Part shown: positions 35,467 through 43,184 of the stretch, one piece after another
Position numbering within the stretch: the stretch's first letter is position 1
Layout of the letters: each line of letters starts with the position of its first letter
NCBI GenBank assembly: GCA_003158855.1
Contig: PMLJ01000034.1
Coordinates: 62,001-126,000 of the forward strand
DNA length: 64,000 nt
Source of the DNA: Acidimicrobiaceae bacterium
GTDB taxonomy: Bacteria; Actinomycetota; Acidimicrobiia; Acidimicrobiales; RAAP-2
Direction of reading: 5' to 3'
Notes under the pieces: model-generated
What the model saw: only the letters and a program-made list of their open reading frames with translations
Told to the model about the DNA's origin: nothing
Database searches by the model: none
Program-made: the position numbers and the translations under genes

Positions 35467-35619
35467 TGTATTCGCACACAATCGGTATTTGCTGAGGATT
35501 CTGTGTTGCTGTGAGGGTTTCGCTGCGTGTTCCGAGGGATTCGGATCGACAGGCCTGCATGCATTGCTGCGGCCGCCAGTGCAGCGCTGGAGCGGATGAC
35601 TCGTGGACCAGCGCTCTGA

Positions 35620-36948
35620 TGAGCAGGACTTGTCCTACTCAGAAACGCGCAGGCATGACCCCCGGGTCAGCGAGCGGCGAAGTGATGTGCCACCGCGGCG
35701 AACGCCTCCTTGGGCTCCCAAGGCATGTCCGGATAGACCATCCCGTGGCGCCCGTCGGGCAAGGACTTCACGAGGGACATCGAGTCCATGTCGAGGTCGT
35801 AGCGAGGATCGCCGTCGGTATGGGCCCCGGGAGTCACGAAGGTCGACAGCAGGGCACCGGCCACTCCGGAGCGTTCGAGTTCGTCGAGGGTCTCGGCGAG
35901 CTTGCGGGCCTGCATGGCTTCGTCACGCTGAAATGTCCCCTTCAGGCGGAGCCGGAAGAAACGCCCGATCACCGGTCGCGTGTGAAGCCACAACCGGGTG
36001 GTGTCGGTGACCCCGAACCCCAGGGTGCCAGAGCTCTCGGCACCGCGGTAGGTGCGCATCCCGAACTCGGTGACGATCACCGGCTTTCCCGTTGACAGGA
36101 AGGGTTGGAGCATCTCGACGTAGCGGTCCTTGGTCCGGGCTTCGCGGTAGTGATCGACACCCACGTAGTCGAAGGGCCCCCAGTCCACCTGCTCGAAGAC
36201 GAGCGAGGCGTAGGTAAGCGGGCCGCCGAACACGGCGCGCAACCTGGGGATCAGGTCAGCCAGGTACTCATCGAGCTTCCCCTTTCCGAGCAGCGACGGA
36301 TCTCCTTTGAGGCGTTGTAGGCGCTCCGTCACGCTCTTGCCGGCGACCAGGCCCTGCATGAAGAGCGTGAGTTCGCTTCCGGCGACGAAGACGATACGCC
36401 CCGGGTGGGCCGTCGACAGCGGTGCTGCCGACTCGGCAGCTGCGACCATTCGGGACGTAGTCTCCTCCGGCGTGTACTCGAAGAAGGCCGGGGAGAACCA
36501 CACCTCGAGCCCGAGGCCGAGTGCGATCTCTGCGACAGCCGTGATCCGTCCCACGTCACTACCCACGACCCGCACGGCGTTGGCGTGCAGGTCGTCCCGG
36601 ATGATCTCGAGCTCTCGCCGCACGACCGACATGTCGAGTTCCGCCCGGCGCGTCGAGATGGCATACCCGGGGCCCCGGAAGATGGTCCCCGTGTCGTAGT
36701 GAACTCCCTGGTGCTGCACGTCGCCTGGATCCTGGCGCCCTAAGACGTGCGGAACATGTCGCAGGGCCCCATCGGCATGGACTGATCGTGGAGGGCCCGG
36801 CCTCGTGCACAGCAGTCCGCGCTCGCCTTGTCTTCAAGTCTCGTCATGAATTCGACCATAGCGAAGTTGGTTATCGGCTCCAGTTGCTCGCCCGGGTCCG
36901 CCGCTCTGGGATGTCATCCGGGCGCGTGTTTCTGAGCAGGACTTGTCC
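35620..36948. repeat. 16-bp direct repeat flanking the Abi-like gene
   Basis: TGAGCAGGACTTGTCC occurs at 35620-35635 and 36933-36948, both on the plus strand, 1.3 kb apart. The core GGACTTGTCC is palindromic. The interval contains just the gene at 35667-36719. Confidence 0.65.
35667..36719 (-). CDS. TIM-barrel glycoside-hydrolase-like protein of the actinobacterial abortive-infection-annotated type
   Basis: About 350 residues. It starts with GVHYDTGTIFRGPGYAISTR, followed by strands and helices of a (beta/alpha)8 barrel (HANAVRVVGSDVGRI, GLEVWFSPAFFE, IVFVAGSELTLFMQGL, YVGVDHYREARTKDRYVEM, PVIVTEFGMRTYRG). The last two hold Glu/Asp residues in glycoside-hydrolase-like positions. Streptomyces homologues are sometimes annotated as abortive infection proteins, but I know of no proof. 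The start is GTG at about 36719. It lies alone between 16-bp direct repeats within compartment 2. Confidence 0.7.
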   Translation of the reverse strand: MQHQGVHYDTGTIFRGPGYAISTRRAELDMSVVRRELEIIRDDLHANAVRVVGSDVGRITAVAEIALGLGLEVWFSPAFFEYTPEETTSRMVAAAESAAPLSTAHPGRIVFVAGSELTLFMQGLVAGKSVTERLQRLKGDPSLLGKGKLDEYLADLIPRLRAVFGGPLTYASLVFEQVDWGPFDYVGVDHYREARTKDRYVEMLQPFLSTGKPVIVTEFGMRTYRGAESSGTLGFGVTDTTRLWLHTRPVIGRFFRLRLKGTFQRDEAMQARKLAETLDELERSGVAGALLSTFVTPGAHTDGDPRYDLDMDSMSLVKSLPDGRHGMVYPDMPWEPKEAFAAVAHHFAAR

Positions 36949-37228
36949 GGCTGCGTGGATACCCCTCCAGGAAATCAGCTGGTCAGAGGGGTGAGAGCAT
37001 GAACACAACATCTTGTGGGTCGCGCGATTAAGGGGACAGCCCTTTGAATCCGCACCTTATTGCCCTCCACGAGCCACAGAGTCTGTCAACCACGGTTCTC
37101 ATTTTGGCGAGGTCCTCGCCAGCTACATCGGTCGATTTCGGACTCAATTGGTCAGTATCAACCAGAATCTCCACCAAACGCCGAACCTTCCTCTTACGAA
37201 GCGCGCACCACTCAGCTACAGCGGTGTC
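36722..37228. other. Non-coding or degenerate stretch
   Basis: No convincing gene. It contains the right 16-bp direct repeat (36933-36948). The ORF at 37013 has no homologous N-terminal part to the peptidase fragment that follows. Confidence 0.45.
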
Positions 37229-37384
37229 ATGCCGGCTCGGACCACGATGTACCAGACGACGATCTGTCGTCACTGCACTAGTGAGGACGAAGCGATTGCC
37301 CAAATACGAAAGACCGTTGTTCACGAAGTCGGGCATCACTTCGCCATCGGCGATCCCCGGCTCCAGGAGTTGGGCTGGGCGTAG
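37229..37384 (+). pseudogene. C-terminal fragment of a zincin_1 metallopeptidase-like protein
   Basis: About 51 residues: TTMYQTTICRHC, then the zinc motif VVHEVGHHFAIGDPRLQELGW. In full-length proteins (about 110-140 residues) this HExxH region is the C-terminal half. The upstream frame shows no similarity, so the gene looks truncated. Confidence 0.6.
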
Positions 37385-37822
37385 GACGCTGTCGGGACCG
37401 GTCCTTGGGGGCCGATCTAGGACGATGCCCGACCTTGCACCGACCAGTCTTCGCTGAACGGCGTCCTGACCCACGCGAAGAGGTGCCGCGACGATCGCTG
37501 CGACCGTGACCCGTCAACTGATCAATCCGTGCGACCGGGGTCAAGCCGGTGACGAGCGGGCTTGACGGACGCTGCGACGAGCAGGGGGTCGACGTCGACC
37601 GACATCGTGAAACGAACTTCATATCCATCGAACGTCAATGACTGACGCCCTGCTCTTTCGTTCCGTTTTCAACAGTTGCGTGGTCATTTCGCCACCGCCC
37701 GGCGCCAGGGAGGACGAGAAGATTCCGCTGCTCTGGGTCTACTATTCATGCGGATACCCATTGGAGCGATCGCCAATTGGCGACGTTACCTTGAACGGCT
37801 CCCATGAGACGAGGGAAAGATT
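37385..37822. other. No gene seen
   Basis: ORFs here lack supporting motifs. A ribosome site (GAGGGAAAG) at its right end belongs to the next gene. Confidence 0.45.
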
Positions 37823-38278
37823 GTGAGTTTGCGCAGCCAGCTTCGGTTCTCAAGTGATCGTACCGAAGCAATCGAGGCGATTGAGTCGATCGCCTCGGGC
37901 CGAGGATGGTGCAACGTCGTTCCAGATGTCGTTGACGACGTGCCCGACCTCAAGGTGAACTTCTTCGGACTGTGGGCGAACCAGGGTGCCTCAATGGCAT
38001 CCTTCATCACATCGCCTCCCCGCCACGGCGAGCCGCAGCCCTCCTCGCTTGGTGTCTTGCACTCGCGGGGACGGCTCGGGATTGAACGGATCACCTCACT
38101 GCTGGGAGGCGCACCGTTCAAGGTTCAGCAGGATCACAGTCAGCGCGGTCTACTCCTCGAAGTTCCCGCCGGCACGCCAGCGGGACGAGTGCTCGACGTG
38201 ATGTGCACGATGACCGCGTCATTGTGCGACTACGAGATGACTGGGAACTGGCGACTGGACCTGTATGTGCGCCATTAG
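37823..38278 (+). CDS. Hypothetical protein
   Basis: 151 residues, GTG start with a strong GAGGGAAAG ribosome site. The sequence is a mix of alpha and beta: TEAIEAIESIASGRGWCNVVPDVVDDVPDLKVNFFGL, then RLGIERITSLLGGAPFKVQQDHSQRGLLLEVPAGTPAGRVLDV. I cannot assign it to a family. It is the last gene in compartment 2. Confidence 0.65.
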   Translation: MSLRSQLRFSSDRTEAIEAIESIASGRGWCNVVPDVVDDVPDLKVNFFGLWANQGASMASFITSPPRHGEPQPSSLGVLHSRGRLGIERITSLLGGAPFKVQQDHSQRGLLLEVPAGTPAGRVLDVMCTMTASLCDYEMTGNWRLDLYVRH

Positions 38279-38380
38279 CGATGACGAGAAGAATCCGAGG
38301 CGGGGCCTACTCCGCAGCCTCAAGCGCTGATCGCGGGCCGATGACCGAGCGGGCAACCCGAATCCTCATTCGGGTACTTT

Positions 38381-38408
38381 CGGACTGAATCTCGGATGTG
38401 ACTTGACA
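38381..38408 (-). repeat. IS21-like terminus C (leftward-facing)
   Basis: On the minus strand it reads TGTCAAGTCACATCCGAG then ATTCAGTCCG. Only one full unit is seen. The flanking pentamer is GTCGA. Confidence 0.55.
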
Positions 38409-38535
38409 GTCGATCACGGGAGCCGTCGCCGGGGGGATGTGCGAACTAGCGGCCAGACGTCGTTTCCGGCGTTCTTCGCTGGCTGAGGTGCGCGCTCGGC
38501 CATGGCAGCGGCGATCGGGTCGTAGCATGCGGTCT

Positions 38536-39117
38536 ATGAACATCATTGTCACGTCACTGAAGGGCGGCGTCGGGAAGTCGACGACGTCGATCTACCTCGC
38601 CGCCGCAGCCGTTGAGCGTGGTTACGACCCCGTCACACTTATCGACGCCGATCCTCAGGCGTCATCAGCCGAGTGGCTCGAGTTGTGGCCCCTCGATGGA
38701 ATCACTGTCGTGGAGGCCCCGTCCGAACGCACCGCGACGCGCGCCATAGGTCGAGTCGAGGGCTTGGTGGTCGTCGACACGCCTCCGGGAAACGAGCGGA
38801 TCACCCAGTCACTTGTCGCCGTGGGCGACGCAGTCGTGATACCGACGCGCGCCGGAGGCGTTGAGTATTCACGAGTGCTCGCCACGCTCGAGTTGATCCC
38901 CGCCACGACACCGAGGGGCGTCGTGATCTGCGCCGCGCGGCTCGGCACGAACGATCTCGAAGCTGCGATTGCCTGGTGGAAGGAGCAGAAGGTCGAGGTC
39001 TGGGGAGTAATCCCCGAGCGCGTCGGAATTGCCGCCGGGCCTGAAGCGCGACTGAGCCGCGAAGGCCTGGAGAACTACGACGGGGTCCTGCTTCGAGCAC
39101 TGCGAGGATGGCGCTGA
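38536..39117 (+). CDS. ParA/MinD-like ATPase (orphan)
   Basis: About 193 residues. The deviant Walker A is SLKGGVGKST, with IDADPQASS (Walker A' region) and VVVDTPPG (Walker B). It resembles short plasmid-type ParA proteins that segregate DNA or position cargo. No ParB or centromere-like repeats are adjacent. ATG at 38536 follows another in-frame ATG at 38527. It lies immediately outside the IS21-like terminus C, so it may be a remnant of a mobile element maintenance system. Confidence 0.82.
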   Translation: MNIIVTSLKGGVGKSTTSIYLAAAAVERGYDPVTLIDADPQASSAEWLELWPLDGITVVEAPSERTATRAIGRVEGLVVVDTPPGNERITQSLVAVGDAVVIPTRAGGVEYSRVLATLELIPATTPRGVVICAARLGTNDLEAAIAWWKEQKVEVWGVIPERVGIAAGPEARLSREGLENYDGVLLRALRGWR

Positions 39118-39584
39118 AGCGAGACTGGTCACCGGGGCGCTCGGTTCCTTTCTCACTCCTTGGTGGAGTTGTCTAGCTAGTCGGGTTGCCGTCGACGCTT
39201 CGGCACGCGAAGAGGCCTATTTCACGTCGGACGTGCGATCCGATGATGGTGTCCGCGAGCGGGTAGTCAGTCGACGGCCGAAGGCAACACGCACGTGATC
39301 CGGGGTTCCCCGGAGATTCGCGAGGGCGAAAGAGACGTCAATCCCCGTGTTCGCGAATGTCCGCAGGGATCACTCCGGCTGGAAGGCAGCGGCTGGTGAT
39401 GTCAGCACCGGCGTGAAGGAGTCCTCGGTGGGACTTTCTACCCTAGGAGTACGCACCCGCCCTCGTACTACCTTTGCCAGTAACTGTGGTTCATGCGAGA
39501 CGTGGGCCCCTTGAGGAGTGTGCACGGAGCCTTCTGAGCCATCGCGGCCCTCGAAGCTCCGCATCGCCTCGTTAGGAGCGAAAA
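39118..39584. other. Intergenic, no gene seen
   Basis: No motif-bearing ORF. The minus ORF 39370-39846 overlaps ctaA and looks like a shadow. Confidence 0.45.
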
Positions 39585-39644
39585 ATGACGAGTGACATCC
39601 CGCGCACCCTGCGAATGGCGGAGGTTCCAGATGACCATGAGTAA
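39585..39644 (+). CDS. Possible 19-codon leader ORF overlapping ctaA
   Basis: ATG at 39585 with a TAGGAGCG ribosome site encodes MTSDIPRTLRMAEVPDDHE and ends 14 bases inside ctaA. It is probably a leader that couples translation of ctaA, but coding is not proven. Confidence 0.4.
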   Translation: MTSDIPRTLRMAEVPDDHE

Positions 39645-40608
39645 CCCCGAGCGGGCACGACGTGACGTGACCTTGTGGTGGGTCCGCGGGCTCTCGTTGG
39701 CGACGCTCGCCGCCACGTTCGGTCTCATCGTGCTGGGTAGCGCCGTTCGGGTGACCAATTCGGGGATGGGCTGCAAGGGCTGGCCGTTGTGCTCGGGCGA
39801 GGTTGGTCCGATCTCGAAGTTTCACCCTCTCATGGAGCAGTCTCACCGCTTTCTCGCGTCAGTCGTGACCGTGTTGATCCTCGTGCTCGTGGTCACGGTG
39901 CTGCGCGTCGGCCCTGCGGCGCGTCACGTGCGCGGCCCGGCGCTGGCATCGGCGGGAGTGATCGTGGTCCAGATTGTGCTGGGTGCGATCACGGTGCTGA
40001 CCAATAATGCGCCAGTCACCGTCGCGCTGCACCTCTTGGTCGCCACGCTGTTCCTCGGAGTCGTAACCGTGACCGCGGTGGCGTCATTCATTGCGCCAGA
40101 CCGTCCGTGGTCGCTGCTGCACCGACCGAGTCGACTCGGCTGGGCCGCCGTCGGGGCGCTCTACCTCGTCGTGATCTCGGGCTCGATCGTCGTCAATGCG
40201 GGAGCCCAGGCGGCGTGCAAGTCCTGGCCCGCGTGCTTATCGAGTCCGGCGGCGATGGGACTCGTGACGATCCAACTGGTGCACCGTTCGATGGTTCTTA
40301 CCGGCTCACTTCTCGTCGTGGCGTTCTTGATAACGCTGCTGCGCTCCAAAGATACCTACGGCGCCGAGCGCACTCTTTCGATCGGTGGGCTGGGGCTGCT
40401 TGCGGCGCAGATCGTCGTGGGCGCGCTGAGTGCCGTCGAGAGTTCACACACGGAGTTTGCTGACATTCACCTCGCCTTCGCCGCCGCCCTCTGGGGCGTC
40501 GTGGTCGCAGTCTTCGCCCTGTCGGCGAGAGGACACCAATCGCGATCGGATTCCTCCGAGGGCGAACGGCTGTCGGTCGAGCTGAACGCGAGCCGCCTCC
40601 CGATGTAG
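39631..40608 (+). CDS. ctaA: Heme A synthase (COX15/CtaA)
   Basis: Oxidises the methyl group of heme O to the formyl group of heme A at the membrane, for assembly of heme a-containing cytochrome oxidase. About 325 residues, eight predicted membrane helices. The four heme-binding histidines are in EQSHRFLAS, ALHLLVATL, QLVHRSMVL and DIHLAFAAA; the extracytoplasmic loop cysteines are in GMGCKGWPLC and AACKSWPAC. The ATG at 39631 has GGAGG before it. No ctaB or cox genes are adjacent in the window. Confidence 0.92.
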   Translation: MTMSNPERARRDVTLWWVRGLSLATLAATFGLIVLGSAVRVTNSGMGCKGWPLCSGEVGPISKFHPLMEQSHRFLASVVTVLILVLVVTVLRVGPAARHVRGPALASAGVIVVQIVLGAITVLTNNAPVTVALHLLVATLFLGVVTVTAVASFIAPDRPWSLLHRPSRLGWAAVGALYLVVISGSIVVNAGAQAACKSWPACLSSPAAMGLVTIQLVHRSMVLTGSLLVVAFLITLLRSKDTYGAERTLSIGGLGLLAAQIVVGALSAVESSHTEFADIHLAFAAALWGVVVAVFALSARGHQSRSDSSEGERLSVELNASRLPM

Positions 40609-41071
40609 CTCGTTACTGCGCAGGCTTCGCACGCGCCGCGTTCCAATGTCGGCTTGTCGGGTGGACCCGCTGCGAGGAGTTTTGGTGGTGGGCGGTGCTC
40701 GGTTGCTTGAAGCTTGATTATCCGAGTGTTGGTGCGAGTCCAACTGCCGGCCAAACGAAACGTTCGCTCCCTCGACGTGCTGCCCAGTTGATCATACGAA
40801 TGGCCGGCGCGGAGGCGATGATGACTGGACGAATTGCGAGTGCCGTCACCTGCGCCCTTCTGCGCGATCCAGGGTCGCTCGAGCACTATCTTGCGCAACG
40901 TGATCGCCGAGCGCGTGCTCGGGCTTCCAAAGGCTGAAGGCTCGGGCCAGGGTCGATTTGCGTCGCCGCGAAGAAGGGCCGACGTCCTGCGACTTCGCGA
41001 GCTCTCGAGCCGGAGCAGCCGTCGGGCGCTGACGAACCGGCCGGAGCGGCGCCGACGTGCATCTCGAACTG
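40609..41071. other. Intergenic between ctaA and polX, no gene seen
   Basis: 463 bases with no convincing gene. A stretch at about 40725-40765 resembles a tRNA T-arm plus acceptor (TTGGTGCGAGTCCAAC) but cannot be folded into a full tRNA. Confidence 0.45.
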
Positions 41072-42811
41072 CTAGCCGGCGCGGACGTTCGCCTGCGGAT
41101 GCTTGTCGAGGAAGCGGCGGAGTTTGGCCAGCGGCCAGGTGTTGACGACGTCCGCGGGTCCCGCCCAGCCTCGCTGGGCGGTGGCGACGCCGAAGCGCAT
41201 GTTGTCGAGGTGGGGCACGGCGTGGGCGTCGGTGGAGATCGCCAGGCGCACCCCGGTGCGCCGGGCCAGGCGGACGAGCTCGCCGTCGAGGTCGAGCCGG
41301 TCGGGGGACGAGTTGACCTCGAGGGCCGTGCCCGTGCGGGCCGCGGCACGAAAGATCGCATCCCAATCGGCATCGATGGGTGCTCGTCGGCCGATGCTGC
41401 GACCGCTGGGGTGGGCGATGACGTTCACGGCGGGATGCTCGACGGCGCGCAGGATCCTGGCGGTCATGACGTCTCGGGACTGGCGGAAGGCGGAGTGCAC
41501 GGAGGCGACCACGATGTCGAAGCCGGCGAGGAAGTCCTCGTCCCAGTCGAGGGAGCCGTCGGGCTGGATGTTGAGCTCGGTGCCGTGGAGCAGCGTGATG
41601 CCGGCGGAGCGTTCAAGCTCGCGGATGCGGTGACGTTGTTCGAGCGCCTTCTCGCCGGTCATGCGCTGCATGTAGAGCAGTGGTGCGTGGTCGGTGACCG
41701 CGTAGTAGGAGTAGCCGCGCGCCTTGGCGGCGCCGACCATGTCCTCCAGAGTGGCGATTCCGTCGGTGAGATCGGTGTGGGTGTGGAGGTCGCCGCGGAT
41801 GTCGCCCAGTTGGACGAGGTGGGGGAGCTTGCCCGAAAGCGCGGCTTCGATCTCGCCGGTGTCCTCGCGGATCGTCGGGGAGATCCAGGGCAGTCCCAAA
41901 TGCGCGTAGACCGTCTCTTCGGTCTCGGCCGCGATCAGGCGACCGGAGCCGGCGTCGAAGAGGCCGTACTCGGAGAGTTTCTCGCCCGCGCGCACGGCCA
42001 TCTCGCGAAGGTGGATGTTGTGGGCCTTGGAACCGGTGAAGTACAGCAGCGCCGAGCCCCACGCGGATGGCTCGACGACCCGTAGATCGACCTGGACACC
42101 CTTGGTCGTGAGGATCGAAGACTTGGTGCTGCCGCGGACCAGGACGCGAGAGACGAGCGGCGCCGTGCAGAAGGCCTCCATGACCGGCTCGGAACCGTCC
42201 GAGGCGACCAGAAGGTCGATGTCACCCACGGTCTCGCACATCCGGCGAAGCGACCCGGCGTAGGTGGCTCCTCGGACCTGGGGCAGCTCCGAGAGGACCG
42301 CAAGAATCTCCTCGGCGAGGCCGAGGGCGATCGCCAACTGGATGCGTGCGCCGCCGAGGTGAGCGTCACGGATGGCCTGAGCCAGGTTCTCCTCGCTGCG
42401 CTCACCCCAGCCGTGCAGGTGCTGGAGGCGGTGTTCGTGCAAGGCGTCGAGCAGTTCGGCCACCGAAGTGATGCCGAGCTCGCTGTACACCTGGTGGGCC
42501 CGCTTCGGTCCGAGGCCGGGTACGTCAAGCAGGCTGCGCAGTCCGGCGGGAACGCGGGCGCGCAGCTCGTCGAGTTCCTCCACAGAGCCGGTGCGCAGGA
42601 GGTCGACGATCTTGCGGGCCAGGTGCGTTCCAACACTCGGGATCGCGTCGAGTCCCTTCTCGTCAAGATTCGCGATGTCTCTCGGATAGCCGGCGACCGC
42701 ACTGGCCGCCTTCTCGTAGGCCCGCACCTTGAACTGATCGCCGCCGGAAATGGCAAGCAGGTCTGCGAACTCCTGGAGCATCTCCGCGGCTTCGTCGTTT
42801 GATCGGGGCAT
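41072..42811 (-). CDS. polX: DNA polymerase X family protein with PHP nuclease domain
   Basis: 579 residues. The N-terminal part has helix-hairpin-helix repeats (LDVPGLGPKRAHQVYSELG), then a Pol beta-like nucleotidyltransferase core with VGDIDLLVAS as the metal site. The C-terminal PHP domain begins with GDIRGDLHTHTDLTDG and continues HGTELNIQPDGSLDW, VIAHPSG and STDAHAVPHL, matching the metal ligands of active PHP 3'-5' exonucleases. It likely takes part in base-excision or gap repair. Minus strand, alone. Confidence 0.95.
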   Translation of the reverse strand: MPRSNDEAAEMLQEFADLLAISGGDQFKVRAYEKAASAVAGYPRDIANLDEKGLDAIPSVGTHLARKIVDLLRTGSVEELDELRARVPAGLRSLLDVPGLGPKRAHQVYSELGITSVAELLDALHEHRLQHLHGWGERSEENLAQAIRDAHLGGARIQLAIALGLAEEILAVLSELPQVRGATYAGSLRRMCETVGDIDLLVASDGSEPVMEAFCTAPLVSRVLVRGSTKSSILTTKGVQVDLRVVEPSAWGSALLYFTGSKAHNIHLREMAVRAGEKLSEYGLFDAGSGRLIAAETEETVYAHLGLPWISPTIREDTGEIEAALSGKLPHLVQLGDIRGDLHTHTDLTDGIATLEDMVGAAKARGYSYYAVTDHAPLLYMQRMTGEKALEQRHRIRELERSAGITLLHGTELNIQPDGSLDWDEDFLAGFDIVVASVHSAFRQSRDVMTARILRAVEHPAVNVIAHPSGRSIGRRAPIDADWDAIFRAAARTGTALEVNSSPDRLDLDGELVRLARRTGVRLAISTDAHAVPHLDNMRFGVATAQRGWAGPADVVNTWPLAKLRRFLDKHPQANVRAG

Positions 42812-43184
42812 CTGTCACTCACTCGCCGGCGGTCAGAGTCGTTGTGAATCGCCCGCAGCGCAGGGCCAGCGCACTGAACCCTTCGCGATCCGGGTGCGCG
42901 GCGACCAGAGAGTCGGTCGGCTTCCGACGCCGCAACTCCTCAACCCTCCTGCCTATCCCGATTAGACACCTCTGGCCCGAACTTGTCAAGCCGCGCGTAC
43001 GGGTGAGATCAATCGCCGCAGAACCGCGTGGCGAAGCCGCCCGAGAACGCCACGCGCGCAGCGGCCTCGTCGAAGACGTCGCCACCTGGTTCGTGGCTGG
43101 CTTCAGGTGGTGATCGAGGTTGGGACCAACGACCCTTGCGCGGTGGTCGCGGTCGCGAAAAGGTGGCAATGGGAGGAGGTCATC
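42812..43184. other. Intergenic, no gene seen
   Basis: 373 bases between polX (leftward) and the fusion gene (rightward). It would hold the two divergent promoters; I could not identify clear -35/-10 pairs. Confidence 0.45.

Larger units (their letters stand above)
34121..38408. mobile_element. Putative transposase-less cassette compartment 2
   Basis: A 4.3-kb segment bounded by inverted termini B' and C. It carries a Fic gene, an Abi-like gene between direct repeats, a metallopeptidase fragment and an unknown gene, with no transposase visible. It abuts compartment 1 with only five bases between termini. Confidence 0.35.

Noticed and set aside
40690-40768. tRNA-like T-arm and acceptor sequence between ctaA and polX
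   Set aside because: TTGGTGCGAGTCCAAC looks like a T-arm but the T-loop is non-canonical and no 5' acceptor, D-arm or anticodon arm can be paired.
40467-41366. Long minus-strand ORF of about 299 codons
   Set aside because: It runs antisense to ctaA and polX with no motif and arginine/proline-rich composition typical of GC-rich shadow frames.
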